Shown one piece after another: positions 18,312 to 26,652 of a stretch of 64,000 nt of DNA. The position numbers and the translations under genes are program-made. Each line of letters begins with the position of its first letter. Position 1 is the stretch's first letter. The notes beneath the pieces are model-generated. The model worked only from the letters and a program-made list of their open reading frames with translations, did no database searches and had not been told where the DNA came from. Source of the DNA: Glycomyces luteolus (GTDB lineage: Bacteria; Actinomycetota; Actinomycetes; Mycobacteriales; Micromonosporaceae); NCBI RefSeq assembly GCF_027622875.1, contig NZ_JAPZVP010000003.1:68627-132626 (forward strand). Direction: 5' to 3'.

Positions 18312-18333
18312 CGATCGACACAGATCGAGTGAC
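18312..18333. repeat. Second copy of the 22-23-bp dispersed motif
   Basis: CGATCGACACA-G-ATCGAGTGAC differs from the copy at 8180-8202 by one substitution and one missing base. It lies in the 351-bp gene-free stretch 18168-18518 between gatC and the ABC exporter genes. Confidence 0.4.
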
Positions 18334-18359
18334 CTGGATATGACCCCCTAGCCAGTGGA

Positions 18360-18510
18360 CATGTGACGTGATACTCTTTCGTCACTGGTTCGGAACGGGT
18401 TTCCTGGTTTCCTTTCTGTTTCCTTGCTAAGAACGAGTCGGTGGGTGTTCCGACTTGTGGTGGTGTTCTCGAGCCAGTACAGGCCCCGGGCGAAAGCCCG
18501 GGGCCTGATT
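18360..18510 (+). ncRNA. Possible small structured RNA in the gatC/ABC intergenic region
   Basis: The region contains three successive stems on the plus strand: GTGACG/CGTCAC (18363-18368 with 18380-18385; CCAGTG at 18352-18357 can pair alternatively with CACTGG), AGTCGG/CCGACT around 18430-18460, and the very strong hairpin 18481-18506 followed by GATTCTGTT. No protein frame with plausible codon use is present. This is only a candidate; the last hairpin may simply end the opposite-strand ABC operon. Confidence 0.25.
18481..18506. terminator. Strong GAAA-loop terminator
   Basis: AGGCCCCGGGC-GAAA-GCCCGGGGCCT is an 11-bp perfect stem with a stable tetraloop, 12 bp beyond the stop of the exporter operon. 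Confidence 0.8.
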
Positions 18511-18518
18511 CTGTTCGG

Positions 18519-20363
18519 CTACAGGGTGTTCGCGCTCGAAGCGAACGCGCCCTGCTCATCCGTCTCGGTCGCCGCCTCCTCGCCGTCCTCAGCAAATTTA
18601 CGGCTCGTGTCCTCGCCGTGCCAGGCTCGCCAGAGCGCCGCATAGTGCCCGTCGAGCGCGATCAGCTCGTCGTGGTTCCCCAGTTCGGCGACCCGGCCGT
18701 CCTCGACCACCGCGATGCGGTCGGCGTCGTGCGCGGTGTGGAGCCGGTGCGCGATCGCGATCACGGTGCGGCCCTCCAGGACCGCCCCGAGGGCGCGTTC
18801 GGTGTCGCGGGCCGCGCGCGGGTCGAGCATCGCCGTGGCCTCGTCGAGGATCACCACATCGGGGTCGGCCAGGATGATCCGCGCCAGCGCGATCTGCTGC
18901 GCGCTCGCCGCGTCCAGCTCCCGGTTCTTGCCGCCCAGCGGCGTGTCGAGGCCCTCGGGAAGGTCGAAGGCCCAGTCGGCGCCGACCGCGGCGAGGGCTT
19001 CGCGCAGTTCGTCGTCCGTGGCCTCGGCCTTGGCGAGGATCAGGTTGTCGCGCAAGGAGGCCGTGAAGACGTGGTGCTCCTGGGTGACGAGGGTGACGCG
19101 CTTGCGGCGCTCGTCGAGCGGCAGGGCCGCCACGTCGACGCCGCCGATCGCGGCGCGGCCCTCGCGGGGCACGTCGGAGCCGGAGATGAGGCGCGCGAGC
19201 GTGGACTTGCCTGCGCCGGAAGGGCCGACGACGGCGAGGCGCTGACCCGCGGGGACGCTGAGGGTGACGCCGTGGAGCACGTCGCGGGGGCTGGTCGGGT
19301 AGGCGTAGCGGACCTCGGTGAGGTCGACGGTGCCGTCGGTCGGGCGCTCGGTGGTGGCGTTCGCTTCGGCGTCCTCGGCTTCCGCGACGCCTTCGATGCG
19401 GGACATGGCCGCGAAGCCGCGCTGGACCTTCTCGACCCACATGAGGATGTGGTCGATCGGGAACATGATCTGGCGGGTGAGGACCGCGCAGGAGGCGACG
19501 GTGCCGAGGGTGACTTCGCCGTTGAAGTAGAACGCGCCGCCGACGAGCAGCACGGCCGCGGTCGGCAGCGCGTACGCGCCGTCGAGGAACGGGAAGTAGA
19601 CGCTGCGCAGGAACAGCGTGTAGCGGGCGGCCTTCCAGTGCTTGGCGACCGTGGCGTCCCCGGCGGCGTCGCGCTGGGCGCGGAGCCGGTAGGCCTCGGT
19701 GGTGCGGGCGCCGTCGGCTGAGGCGCCGATGGTGTCGCCGATGCTCGATTCGGCCTCGCGCTCGGCGAGGTAGCCGTCGCGTCCTCGTTTGAGGTACCAG
19801 CGGGTGCCGACCCAAAGCGGTGGGACGACGACGAGCATGCAGAGGCCCAGCAGGGGGCTGGCGATGAGCATGGCGCCGAAGAAGACCAGGACCTTGAGGA
19901 TCGAGACGGTGACCTGCGGGAGGCCGTCGCGGAACAGGACGCCGGCTTCGGGGACGTCGGCCGAGGAGCGGGTCATGAGGTCGCCGGAGCCGGCCTGCTC
20001 GACGACGGGCATCGGCAGGCGCAGTGCGCGTTCGACGAACTGGACGCGCATGCGGGCGGAGAGTCGTTCGCCGAGCTTGTAGGACACGTACGTGCCCGCC
20101 CAGGTGAAGGCCACGACCGCGACGATGGCGGCGACGATGCCGAGCGCGAGCTTGTCGATCTGGCCTGTGCCGGAGCCGGTGGACAGCTCGTCGAGCATGT
20201 CCCCCAGCAGGATCGGGGCGACGGCCGCGGCGACGGCGGCGATCAGGTGGAGGCCGACGGCGATCACGGCTCGGCGCTTCTCGGAGCCGAGGAGCCGGAA
20301 GAACGCGCGGCGGACCGTCCGGGTGTCGGCGATCGGCAGCTGGTTCGTCCTCTTGTCGGTCAT
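18519..20363 (-). CDS. ABC exporter half-transporter, subunit with functional Walker motifs but degenerate signature
   Basis: The 614-residue protein has six membrane helices (about residues 35-320) fused to an ATPase domain. Walker A (GPSGAGKST, about 378-386), Walker B plus catalytic glutamate (VVILDEAT, about 502-509) and the switch histidine (AIAHRLHT, about 536) are intact. The ABC signature, normally LSGGQ, reads DAASAQ (about 482-487). Its partner gene ends in an ATGA overlap with this start (20360-20363), so the two are made together. In a heterodimer this subunit supplies nucleotide binding while the partner supplies the signature. It likely exports a peptide, lipid or drug; the substrate is unknown. 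Confidence 0.9.
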   Translation of the reverse strand: MTDKRTNQLPIADTRTVRRAFFRLLGSEKRRAVIAVGLHLIAAVAAAVAPILLGDMLDELSTGSGTGQIDKLALGIVAAIVAVVAFTWAGTYVSYKLGERLSARMRVQFVERALRLPMPVVEQAGSGDLMTRSSADVPEAGVLFRDGLPQVTVSILKVLVFFGAMLIASPLLGLCMLVVVPPLWVGTRWYLKRGRDGYLAEREAESSIGDTIGASADGARTTEAYRLRAQRDAAGDATVAKHWKAARYTLFLRSVYFPFLDGAYALPTAAVLLVGGAFYFNGEVTLGTVASCAVLTRQIMFPIDHILMWVEKVQRGFAAMSRIEGVAEAEDAEANATTERPTDGTVDLTEVRYAYPTSPRDVLHGVTLSVPAGQRLAVVGPSGAGKSTLARLISGSDVPREGRAAIGGVDVAALPLDERRKRVTLVTQEHHVFTASLRDNLILAKAEATDDELREALAAVGADWAFDLPEGLDTPLGGKNRELDAASAQQIALARIILADPDVVILDEATAMLDPRAARDTERALGAVLEGRTVIAIAHRLHTAHDADRIAVVEDGRVAELGNHDELIALDGHYAALWRAWHGEDTSRKFAEDGEEAATETDEQGAFASSANTL

Positions 20364-22114
20364 GACTCTCCTCTGGTGACGAGGGCGCGGTAGTCGGCGT
20401 GTTCGGCGATCAGCTCGCGGTGGGTGCCGTGGGCGATGACCTTGCCGCCCTGGACGAACGCGACCTTGTCGGCGCGGCCGAGCCACAGCGGCGAGGTGGT
20501 GGCGACGGCGGTGGCGCGGCCGCCGCGGGTCTCGGCGAGGCGCTCGACGATGCGGGCCTCGGTGTGGGAGTCGACGGCCGAGGTCGGCTCGTGCAGGAGC
20601 AGCGCTTCGGGATCGGCGGCGATGGCCCGCGCGAGGCGGAGCCGCTGGCGCTGGCCGCCGGAGAGGGTGCGGGCCTGGTTGTCGACCTCGGTGTCGAGGC
20701 CGTCGGGGAGCGCTTCGATGACGTCGTGCGCGGAGGCCGCCTCGACGGCGGCGTCCACGCGGTCGCGGCCGTCGCGCGCGGCGACGGCGGCGGCCACGGT
20801 CCCGGCGAACAGGTACGCGTCGTGGTCGGCGACGAGCACGCGGCGGCGCAGCTCGTCGCGGTCCAATCGGGACACGGGCACGGCGCCGAAGCGGGCTTCG
20901 GACTCGGTGAACCCGCCGAGGCGGTCGAAGACGGCGGCGACCTGCTCGGAGTCGGCGGACGCGACGGCGAGGAGCTCGCCGCCCGCGACGGTGAGGCCGG
21001 ACTCGGGATCGTGGAGCTCGGCGCCGTCGCGCGGGCCGGGCAGGACCTCGGCCGCGGTCTCGCGTTCGGGCGTGTTGAGCAGTTCGCAGACCTTGCCGGC
21101 GGCGACGCGCCCCTCGATGATGCGGTAAGTGCAGCCGATGAGCCAGTGCACGGGCAGCAGCAGCGCGCCGGTGTACCCGAACGCGGCGACCATCTGGCCG
21201 GGCGTCAGGTCCCCCGCGGCCACTTGGCGTGCGGCGATCCAGATGACGACGCCGAGGAGGATGGCGGGCGTGCCCTCGCCGAGCGAATTCAGCCAGGCGG
21301 TGGGCCCGGCGACTTTGTAACCGGCGGAGCGGAGGGCGTCCGAGTCGCGGCGGTAGGAGGCGTTGAACCGGGCCTCGCCGCCGATGCCGCGCAGCACGCG
21401 CAGGCCGGAGACGATGTCGGAGGCGCGCTCGGTGATGTCGCCGACGCGTTCGCGGTACTGCTCTTGGCGGTCTTGCAGGCGGGTGAGCAGCGGGCCGGTG
21501 ACGAGGCCGACGACGAACACGCCGATGAAGATGGTGAGGCCCAAGGCGACCGAGGTGTTGAACAGGAGCACGCCGACCGCGATGAGCCCGACGAGGCAGC
21601 CCGCGGTGGGGGCGAGCGAGTCGACCGCCCACGAGATCCGGTTGATGTCGGTGGCGCCGACGCTCACGACCTCGCCGGTGGTGAGCTTCTTCCGCAGGTC
21701 GTCGCCGAGCCGGTTCACCTTGCGGGTGGCGAGCTGCAGGACCCGGTAGGAGGCGTCCGCGCGCCAGAACACGGTCAGGCGGTGCGACCAGACGATCATC
21801 CCGGCGGTGAAGAACCCGGCGAGGACCATGCCGAGGGACCAGAAGGCGAGCGCGCTCCAATCCCGTTCGCGCAGACCGTTGTCGACGGCGCCGGTGAGGA
21901 AGAACGGGAGCACGGGCAGCGCGCCGAGCGCGACGCCGGAGGTGACGAGCGCCGCGGCGGTCAGGCCCTTGCGGCGCGTGGCCAACCATGCGAGGAGCAG
22001 CCAGGGGGTGGTCGGCGGCTGCTTCGCCGACGCGGAGGACGACGGGTCGCCCCTGGTCCCTTCGGGGAGCAGCGGATCGTCGAGCGGCAGCACGGGGGCA
22101 CGGAGGAACCTCAC
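20360..22114 (-). CDS. ABC exporter half-transporter, subunit with lost Walker A/B but intact signature
   Basis: The 584-residue partner has the same six-helix plus ATPase layout. Its P-loop is replaced by AVASADSEQV (about residue 378), Walker B reads LLLHEP instead of LLLDEP (about 505), and the switch histidine region reads ATTSPLW. The signature LSGGQRQRLRLARAI (about 483) is perfect. Only the composite site formed by its signature and the other subunit's Walker motifs can hydrolyse ATP. GTG 22114 is the chosen start: TACGCT lies 6 bp upstream with TTGCCG 18 bp before it, giving a leaderless promoter, whereas the open frame to 22150 has no better start. Confidence 0.88.
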   Translation of the reverse strand: MRFLRAPVLPLDDPLLPEGTRGDPSSSASAKQPPTTPWLLLAWLATRRKGLTAAALVTSGVALGALPVLPFFLTGAVDNGLRERDWSALAFWSLGMVLAGFFTAGMIVWSHRLTVFWRADASYRVLQLATRKVNRLGDDLRKKLTTGEVVSVGATDINRISWAVDSLAPTAGCLVGLIAVGVLLFNTSVALGLTIFIGVFVVGLVTGPLLTRLQDRQEQYRERVGDITERASDIVSGLRVLRGIGGEARFNASYRRDSDALRSAGYKVAGPTAWLNSLGEGTPAILLGVVIWIAARQVAAGDLTPGQMVAAFGYTGALLLPVHWLIGCTYRIIEGRVAAGKVCELLNTPERETAAEVLPGPRDGAELHDPESGLTVAGGELLAVASADSEQVAAVFDRLGGFTESEARFGAVPVSRLDRDELRRRVLVADHDAYLFAGTVAAAVAARDGRDRVDAAVEAASAHDVIEALPDGLDTEVDNQARTLSGGQRQRLRLARAIAADPEALLLHEPTSAVDSHTEARIVERLAETRGGRATAVATTSPLWLGRADKVAFVQGGKVIAHGTHRELIAEHADYRALVTRGES

Positions 22115-22384
22115 TAGCCGAGCGTAAAGGGCGGGTCCGACAGCCGGCAATCGATTAACCGCTCGAATGGGTGCCTACCAGGACATTCGCTGAGCGTACC
22201 GGGTTGGTGAGAGATCAATATCGCACTGATCAGAAGGGACGAAACGGACCCTCGGAGAAATTGCCTCACGTCGCCTCGTAGACTCTGCGCGCCGCATCCG
22301 TTGCGGTGCCCCGTTGTTCTATCCTGCCCGGCCGACGACTTCGCCCACGACCTTTTCGCCGACCACCCGACAGGAGCCTCCGCC

Positions 22385-22966
22385 ATGCCGGCGCTGCGTT
22401 TCGAAGACCTCCTCCAAGACCCCGACCGCCGGTACGACGCCGACCGCTGGGGCGCCGACGGCCGTCCCGTCCTGCTCCTCAACGACACCGGTGCCGACCG
22501 CTCGACCTGGTGGCCGGTCGCCGCCCGCCTCGCCGACGAACACGCGGTCGCCGTCCTCGACCTCCCGGAGGACCGCTCGATCCGCGACCAGGCCGAAGCC
22601 CTCGCCGAATACGTCGCGGCCATGGGCACCCGGGCACCGGTCATCGCGGGACACGGCCGCGCGGCACTGGTCGCCTCGCTCTTCGCGGCCCGCTACCTCG
22701 CGCACGCCGTGGTCAACATCGAACAGCGCCTTGACGAACCGCACGTCGACCCCGAGCACGCCCTCCGCGAGATCACCGAAGGACCCCGCCGCATCCGCTG
22801 CCGCTACCTCGCCATCTTCACCAGCGCCCCCGGACCCGACTACGAAGCCTGGCTGCGCGAGCGCATCCCCGAAGCGGTCTGCGCGACCTACCGCACCGGC
22901 GGCGGCTTCCCCCACCTGAGCGACCCGAAGCGCTTCAGCGACGACATCCGCGAACTCGCCTCCTGA
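22385..22966 (+). CDS. Alpha/beta-hydrolase-like protein lacking the nucleophile
   Basis: The 193-residue protein has the fold pattern of small alpha/beta hydrolases: an early strand ending in VLLLNDTGADRSTWW, a nucleophile elbow position VIAGHGRAALVA, and a C-terminal histidine segment GGGFPHLSDPKRF. At the elbow the expected Ser of G-x-S-x-G is a glycine (GHGRA), so classical hydrolase activity is unlikely. It could be a binding protein, a decarboxylase-like relative, or inactive. Start ATG 22385 with GGAG nine bases upstream; the frame is open further upstream but lacks a good start. Convergent with the GNAT gene, 8 bp apart. Confidence 0.65.
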   Translation: MPALRFEDLLQDPDRRYDADRWGADGRPVLLLNDTGADRSTWWPVAARLADEHAVAVLDLPEDRSIRDQAEALAEYVAAMGTRAPVIAGHGRAALVASLFAARYLAHAVVNIEQRLDEPHVDPEHALREITEGPRRIRCRYLAIFTSAPGPDYEAWLRERIPEAVCATYRTGGGFPHLSDPKRFSDDIRELAS

Positions 22967-22974
22967 GGAGAGGG

Positions 22975-23532
22975 TCAAGCGGTCGCGACGTACCGGTCCG
23001 ACGACAACTCGAACACCCGCACCGGCCGAGCAGCGGTCGGGCTGACGGTCTCGCGGAACAGATGCATCCCAAGTTTGGCCATGATCCGTTCGGAGGCGTC
23101 GTTGCCCACTTGAGCGATGCTGACGATCCGCTCCAGCCCCCGCTCCTCGAATGCGAACCGCACGGCGGCTTCAGCGGCCTCGGTGGCCAGACCCTGGCCC
23201 CAATGGGACCGCCCCAACCGCCAGCCGACCTCGACCGCGGGCAGCACTTCCGGCAGAAAGTAGGGCACCGCAAGGCCAGTGAACCCGGCCAGCTCACCAG
23301 TGGACCGCAGCTCTGCGGCGAACAGGCCGAAACCGTGCGACTCCCATTCGCTCTCCCACGCCCGGATCCCGTCGCGCGTCTGCTGCTCATCCCGAACGCC
23401 GCCGTCGCGGATCCACCGCATGACCTCAGGGTCGGCGTTGATGGCGGCCATGGGTGCGACGTCCGCCTCCCGCCAACGGCGCAGGATCAAACGAGGCGTC
23501 TCGAGCACGACCATCCTCTGATTCTCGATCAC
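22975..23532 (-). CDS. GNAT-family N-acetyltransferase (RimJ/RimL-like)
   Basis: The 185-residue protein has the typical RimJ/RimL opening (LETPRLILRRWREADVAPM) and the acetyl-CoA binding motif A (VEVGWRLGRSHWGQGLATEAAEAAVRFAF), followed by the conserved N-D/E pair near QVGNDASERIMAKLGM. It transfers an acetyl group to an amine, either a protein N-terminus or a small molecule. Start is GTG 23532, or the ATG at 23514 (MVVLETPRL), which matches the family start better but lacks a spaced Shine-Dalgarno. G+C is a little lower than the housekeeping genes. Confidence 0.82.
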   Translation of the reverse strand: MIENQRMVVLETPRLILRRWREADVAPMAAINADPEVMRWIRDGGVRDEQQTRDGIRAWESEWESHGFGLFAAELRSTGELAGFTGLAVPYFLPEVLPAVEVGWRLGRSHWGQGLATEAAEAAVRFAFEERGLERIVSIAQVGNDASERIMAKLGMHLFRETVSPTAARPVRVFELSSDRYVATA

Positions 23533-23784
23533 CGATCGACAATCGCGGACGCCGCCTCCTGTCGCGCTACATCCCTCCGATCACCAGCGCCATGGCGAGG
23601 AACAGCACCAGCTGATAAGCGCTGTTGAGGAAGGTCGGCTTCGGCGGGCGGCCAACCAGTCGAATTCCATGGCAGCCCTCTACGACAATCCGCCCCAACC
23701 ACGCGGACCGCCGTTCCCCGGCATCGGCGCACTGGCGGAATAGAAGGCGGTCGCGGCATCATGGACCCCCGAGGAAGGCAGGAC
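23533..23784. other. Intergenic stretch with a possible short membrane remnant
   Basis: The minus strand holds an open frame ending at 23567 whose last residues (FLNSAYQLVLFLAMALVIGGM) look like the end of a membrane helix, but the only in-frame start is TTG at 23698 with no ribosome site. It may be a gene remnant. Nothing else is seen apart from the methyltransferase ribosome site. Confidence 0.25.
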
Positions 23785-24582
23785 ATGACCGCATTGCACG
23801 CCCGCGAGACCTTCAATGACGATCCCGAGGCATACCACCAGGCCCGTCCGGGCTACCCGAGCGGGCTCTACTCGATCCTCGCCGAGCGCTGCGGTCTGGC
23901 GGCAGGCTCCCGGGTCCTGGAGATCGGCCCGGGAACGGGGCAGGCGACACGCGATCTGCTCGCATACGGGGTGGAGATCACCGCGGTCGAACTCGGTGCG
24001 GGACTTGCCGAGACGCTGCGGTCGTCGCTGCCCGATCCGCGCCTCGACGTCATCGTGGGCGACATCGCCCGGACGCCGCTACCGCGCGGCGCCTTCGATC
24101 TGGCCGTATGCGCCACGGCGTTCCACTGGCTCGAACCGGCCGAGGTCATACCGGCGCTGGCGAAGTCGCTCCGGCCTGGCGGAGCGCTCGCTGTCTGGTG
24201 GAACATCGTCGGCGATCCTGAACGGCCGACCCCGATTCAGGCCCGGTTGCGGGAGCTTTGGGCGGAGTGGGGGCCCGAACCGTCCGCGAACGAACTGGCT
24301 TCCCCAGGGCCGCATGGCCTTCACATCGAACAGCGCATCGCCGATCTGCGGTCCGGCGGCCATTTCGGTGATGTCGCGGCCGACGAGCTCAGGTGGGAGC
24401 ATCGCTTCACCGCGACCGGCGTCCGTCGGCTCTTCTCGACCTTCTCCAACCTCAAGCGGCTCACCGCTGAGGAGCGGGATCGTTTTCTCGACCGCATCGC
24501 GGAAATGGTCGAGCGGGAATTCGGCGGCGAGGTCGCTCATCCCTACGTGACTGCGCTCTACACGGCCCGGAAGGCCGCCTGA
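23785..24582 (+). CDS. Class I SAM-dependent methyltransferase
   Basis: The 265-residue protein has the SAM-binding Rossmann motif I (VLEIGPGTGQATRDLL, about residues 45-60), an acidic loop (ITAVELG) and the motif IV-like LAVCATAFHWLEPAE. The C-terminal region is helical. It belongs to the Methyltransf_11/25-type small-molecule methyltransferases; the acceptor is unknown. ATG 23785 is preferred over 23761 because AGGAAGGCAGGAC precedes it. G+C is somewhat lower than the average here, and it is flanked by gene-poor DNA, so it may be a recent arrival. Confidence 0.82.
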   Translation: MTALHARETFNDDPEAYHQARPGYPSGLYSILAERCGLAAGSRVLEIGPGTGQATRDLLAYGVEITAVELGAGLAETLRSSLPDPRLDVIVGDIARTPLPRGAFDLAVCATAFHWLEPAEVIPALAKSLRPGGALAVWWNIVGDPERPTPIQARLRELWAEWGPEPSANELASPGPHGLHIEQRIADLRSGGHFGDVAADELRWEHRFTATGVRRLFSTFSNLKRLTAEERDRFLDRIAEMVEREFGGEVAHPYVTALYTARKAA

Positions 24583-24613
24583 CCCGGCGACGCCAGCTCT
24601 CGCTTGCCGTCGG

Positions 24614-25255
24614 CTAGCGGGCGAAGGTCACGTGGATGGTGCCGCTCGGGGCGACCTCGCTCGTGACCTCGTAGTTCTGTTCGAACTCGCGGAGGCCCGC
24701 CCATAGGTTCTCGCCGCGGCCGAGCAGGATCGGTGCGACCGCGACGTGGAGGCGGTCGACCAGGCCCGCTTTGAGGTAGGCCTTCGCGACCCTGGCGCCG
24801 CCGCCGATGCGGACGTCGAGGTCGCCCGCGGCCTCGCGTGCGCTGGCGAGGGTCTCCTCGATGGAGGTCTGGACGAAGTGGAATGTGGTGCCGCCCTCCA
24901 TCTCGAGTGTCGGGCGCTGCTCGTGGGTGAGCACGAAGACCGGGACGCCGAAGGGCGGGTTGGGTCCCCACCAGCCCTTCCAGTCCGGGTCGCCGGGGTG
25001 GGCGTGCAGGCCGAACATGCCCGCGCCCATGATCTCGGCGCCGATGCCTTCGAAGTACGCCTCGGCGTAGTCGTTGTCCATGCCGGTGGAGCCCTCCCCG
25101 GGCCGGCCCATGACGCGCTCCTGCATGGTCTTGGTCGCGACGTACGCCGCGACCAGGCGGCCCCAGTCCTGTCCGAAAGGGTCCTCCGGGGTCTGGTCGG
25201 TGGTCGTCGCGTACCCGTCGAGGGAGATGTTGAGATCGACTCGTACCCGGCCCAT
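24614..25255 (-). CDS. RibD C-terminal/dihydrofolate-reductase-like protein
   Basis: The 213-residue protein starts with the family pattern VRVDLNISLDGYATT, which forms the nucleotide-binding strand and loop of the RibD_C/DHFR fold. It continues with GAGMFGLH, a VLTHEQRP turn and the glycine-rich IGGGARVAKAYLKAGLVDRLHVAVAPILLGRGENL signature. These proteins are NADPH-dependent reductases of uncertain substrate. ATG 25255 has GGAG seven bases upstream. It is divergent from an HxlR regulator at 25330, with a palindrome at 25271-25291 between them, the usual set-up in which HxlR controls a nearby reductase. Confidence 0.85.
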   Translation of the reverse strand: MGRVRVDLNISLDGYATTTDQTPEDPFGQDWGRLVAAYVATKTMQERVMGRPGEGSTGMDNDYAEAYFEGIGAEIMGAGMFGLHAHPGDPDWKGWWGPNPPFGVPVFVLTHEQRPTLEMEGGTTFHFVQTSIEETLASAREAAGDLDVRIGGGARVAKAYLKAGLVDRLHVAVAPILLGRGENLWAGLREFEQNYEVTSEVAPSGTIHVTFAR

Positions 25256-25270
25256 TGCCGTCTCCTCAAA

Positions 25271-25291
25271 GTGGTTGTAAAATGCAATCAC
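25271..25291. promoter_or_regulatory. Candidate HxlR operator
   Basis: GTGGTTGTA-AAA-TGCAATCAC is an inverted repeat with seven of nine arm positions matching. It lies between the divergent reductase and HxlR genes, where it could control both promoters. Confidence 0.5.
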
Positions 25292-25329
25292 TATCGTAGT
25301 TCGGGGTGCCGACGATGTCAAGGAGGGAC

Positions 25330-25830
25330 ATGGAACCGAGATCCGGGTGCGCGATCAACGCGGCGGTGGAGGCACTGGGAGACCACTGGTCGCTCCTGGT
25401 GCTGCGGGACATGATCTTCGGTGACCGCCGGTACTTCCGCGAGCTGCTGAACGGGTCGATCGAGGGCATCGCGTCGAACATCCTCAGCGACCGGCTGAAG
25501 AAGCTCGTCGCCGCCGGAATCCTGACCAAGGAGGCCGCCCTGCGCGGCCAGCGCTCCCGCTACAGCCTCACCGAGGCCGGCGTCCAGACGCTGCCGATCC
25601 TCTTCGCGCTGGGCAACTGGGGCCTGGACTGGCGAACGGGCACAACGGAACTGCGCACGCGGCAGGAGCTGATGCGCGCCGAGGGCGTGCCGTTCGTCGA
25701 AGAGCTCATGGATGAGCTGCGCGTCCGCCACCTCGGCGCCGCACCGGTCGAACGCGAGGGACCCGGCCCCTTGGAACGGCTCGAAGCCGCGTATCAGGCA
25801 GTGGCCGGCGGTGAAACCGCCGGGGACTGA
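25330..25830 (+). CDS. HxlR-family transcriptional regulator
   Basis: The 166-residue protein has the compact winged helix of HxlR: a cysteine near the N-terminus (SGCAINAAVEALGDHWSLLVLRD), the recognition region GIASNILSDRLKKLVAAGIL and the wing QRSRYSLTEAG. A C-terminal helix of about 50 residues extends beyond the minimal family. ATG 25330 follows AGGAGG by three bases. Members sense aldehydes, quinones or redox state through the cysteine. The divergent RibD-like gene is the likely target. Its last 37 bp overlap the 3' end of the convergent XRE gene. Confidence 0.87.
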   Translation: MEPRSGCAINAAVEALGDHWSLLVLRDMIFGDRRYFRELLNGSIEGIASNILSDRLKKLVAAGILTKEAALRGQRSRYSLTEAGVQTLPILFALGNWGLDWRTGTTELRTRQELMRAEGVPFVEELMDELRVRHLGAAPVEREGPGPLERLEAAYQAVAGGETAGD

Positions 25831-26618
25831 CCCGAGCGCCCGCCCAGGGCCGCAGCGGTTTCGGGGTCGGCCGGGAAGAAGGATTCGATGGCGAGTTCGG
25901 CGAGGGTGACGTCCATCGGCGTGCCGAAGACCGTGGTGGTGCTGAAGAACGAGAGGACGCCGCCGCCGGTGTCGATGCGCAGCGGGACGACGAGGCTGTG
26001 GGGCGGGGCGGTGTCGATGCCGCCGGGGTACTTGCGCAGTTCTTCGCGCAGCCGGTCGAGTTCGGGGTCGCCGGTGGCTCGGATCTGGTGGTCGAGGCGG
26101 GAGAGGAGGTGGCCCCGCCATTGCGGGAGGTTGCGGATGCGGGGCGCGACGCCCTTGGGGTGCAGGCTGAGTCGCAGTACGTTGACCGGGGGTTCGAGGA
26201 GCTCTGGGGCGCAGCCGTCGATGAGCCGGTCGACGGCGGGGTTCGCGTCGACCATGGTCCATTGTCGATCGACCACGATTGCGGGATACGGCATGTGGCC
26301 GTCGAGGATCTGGATGAGGGCTTTGCTGATGCTGCTCATCGAGGGCTGGTCGAGTGCGGTTTCGCTGTAGGCCGGAGCGTGCCCCGCGGCCATGAGGATG
26401 TCGTTGCGGTGGCGCAATGGGACGTCCAGTTCCTCGCAGACCTTGACGACCATCGCGGCGGTCGGGCGGGAACGCCCGGTCTCGATGAAGCTCAGGTGCC
26501 TGGAGGAGATGCGGCACTGGAGGGCGAGTTCCTGCTGGGTCAGGTGGCGCTGCCTGCGCCAGTGCCGGATCAGGTCCCCCGGGGCTTGCCGGGCGGTCTC
26601 GGTGAGCGGTGCTGCCAT
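25794..26618 (-). CDS. XRE-family regulator with MmyB-like ligand domain
   Basis: The 274-residue protein has an N-terminal helix-turn-helix (LTQQELALQCRISSRHLSFIETGRSRPTAAMV, about residues 25-58) and a C-terminal PAS-like MmyB-type domain (YPAIVVDRQWTMVDANPAVDRLIDG...). ATG 26618 is preceded by TAGGCT seven bases upstream, a leaderless -10. The divergent NTF2-like gene at 26746 shares the intergenic region with a perfect 17-bp palindrome (26653-26669). By family precedent it represses or activates that gene in response to a small, probably fatty or aromatic, ligand. The 3' end overlaps the convergent HxlR gene by 37 bp. Confidence 0.87.
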   Translation of the reverse strand: MAAPLTETARQAPGDLIRHWRRQRHLTQQELALQCRISSRHLSFIETGRSRPTAAMVVKVCEELDVPLRHRNDILMAAGHAPAYSETALDQPSMSSISKALIQILDGHMPYPAIVVDRQWTMVDANPAVDRLIDGCAPELLEPPVNVLRLSLHPKGVAPRIRNLPQWRGHLLSRLDHQIRATGDPELDRLREELRKYPGGIDTAPPHSLVVPLRIDTGGGVLSFFSTTTVFGTPMDVTLAELAIESFFPADPETAAALGGRSGQSPAVSPPATA

Positions 26619-26652
26619 GCGGCCCAGCCTAAACCGACAGGTAGCGCGGCCC

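Noticed and set aside
18390-18480. tRNA gene upstream of the strong hairpin
   Set aside because: GGTTCGG resembles a T-loop, but no acceptor stem, anticodon stem or D-arm can be folded.
18215-18643. 142-aa minus-strand ORF between gatC and the ABC gene
   Set aside because: Arginine/proline-rich frame crossing a terminator and the exporter stop; no start signals.
20364-21989. Extension of the ABC subunit frame upstream of 20363
   Set aside because: The extra 540 codons are arginine-rich and overlap the partner ABC gene in another frame; the true start is the ATG in the ATGA overlap.
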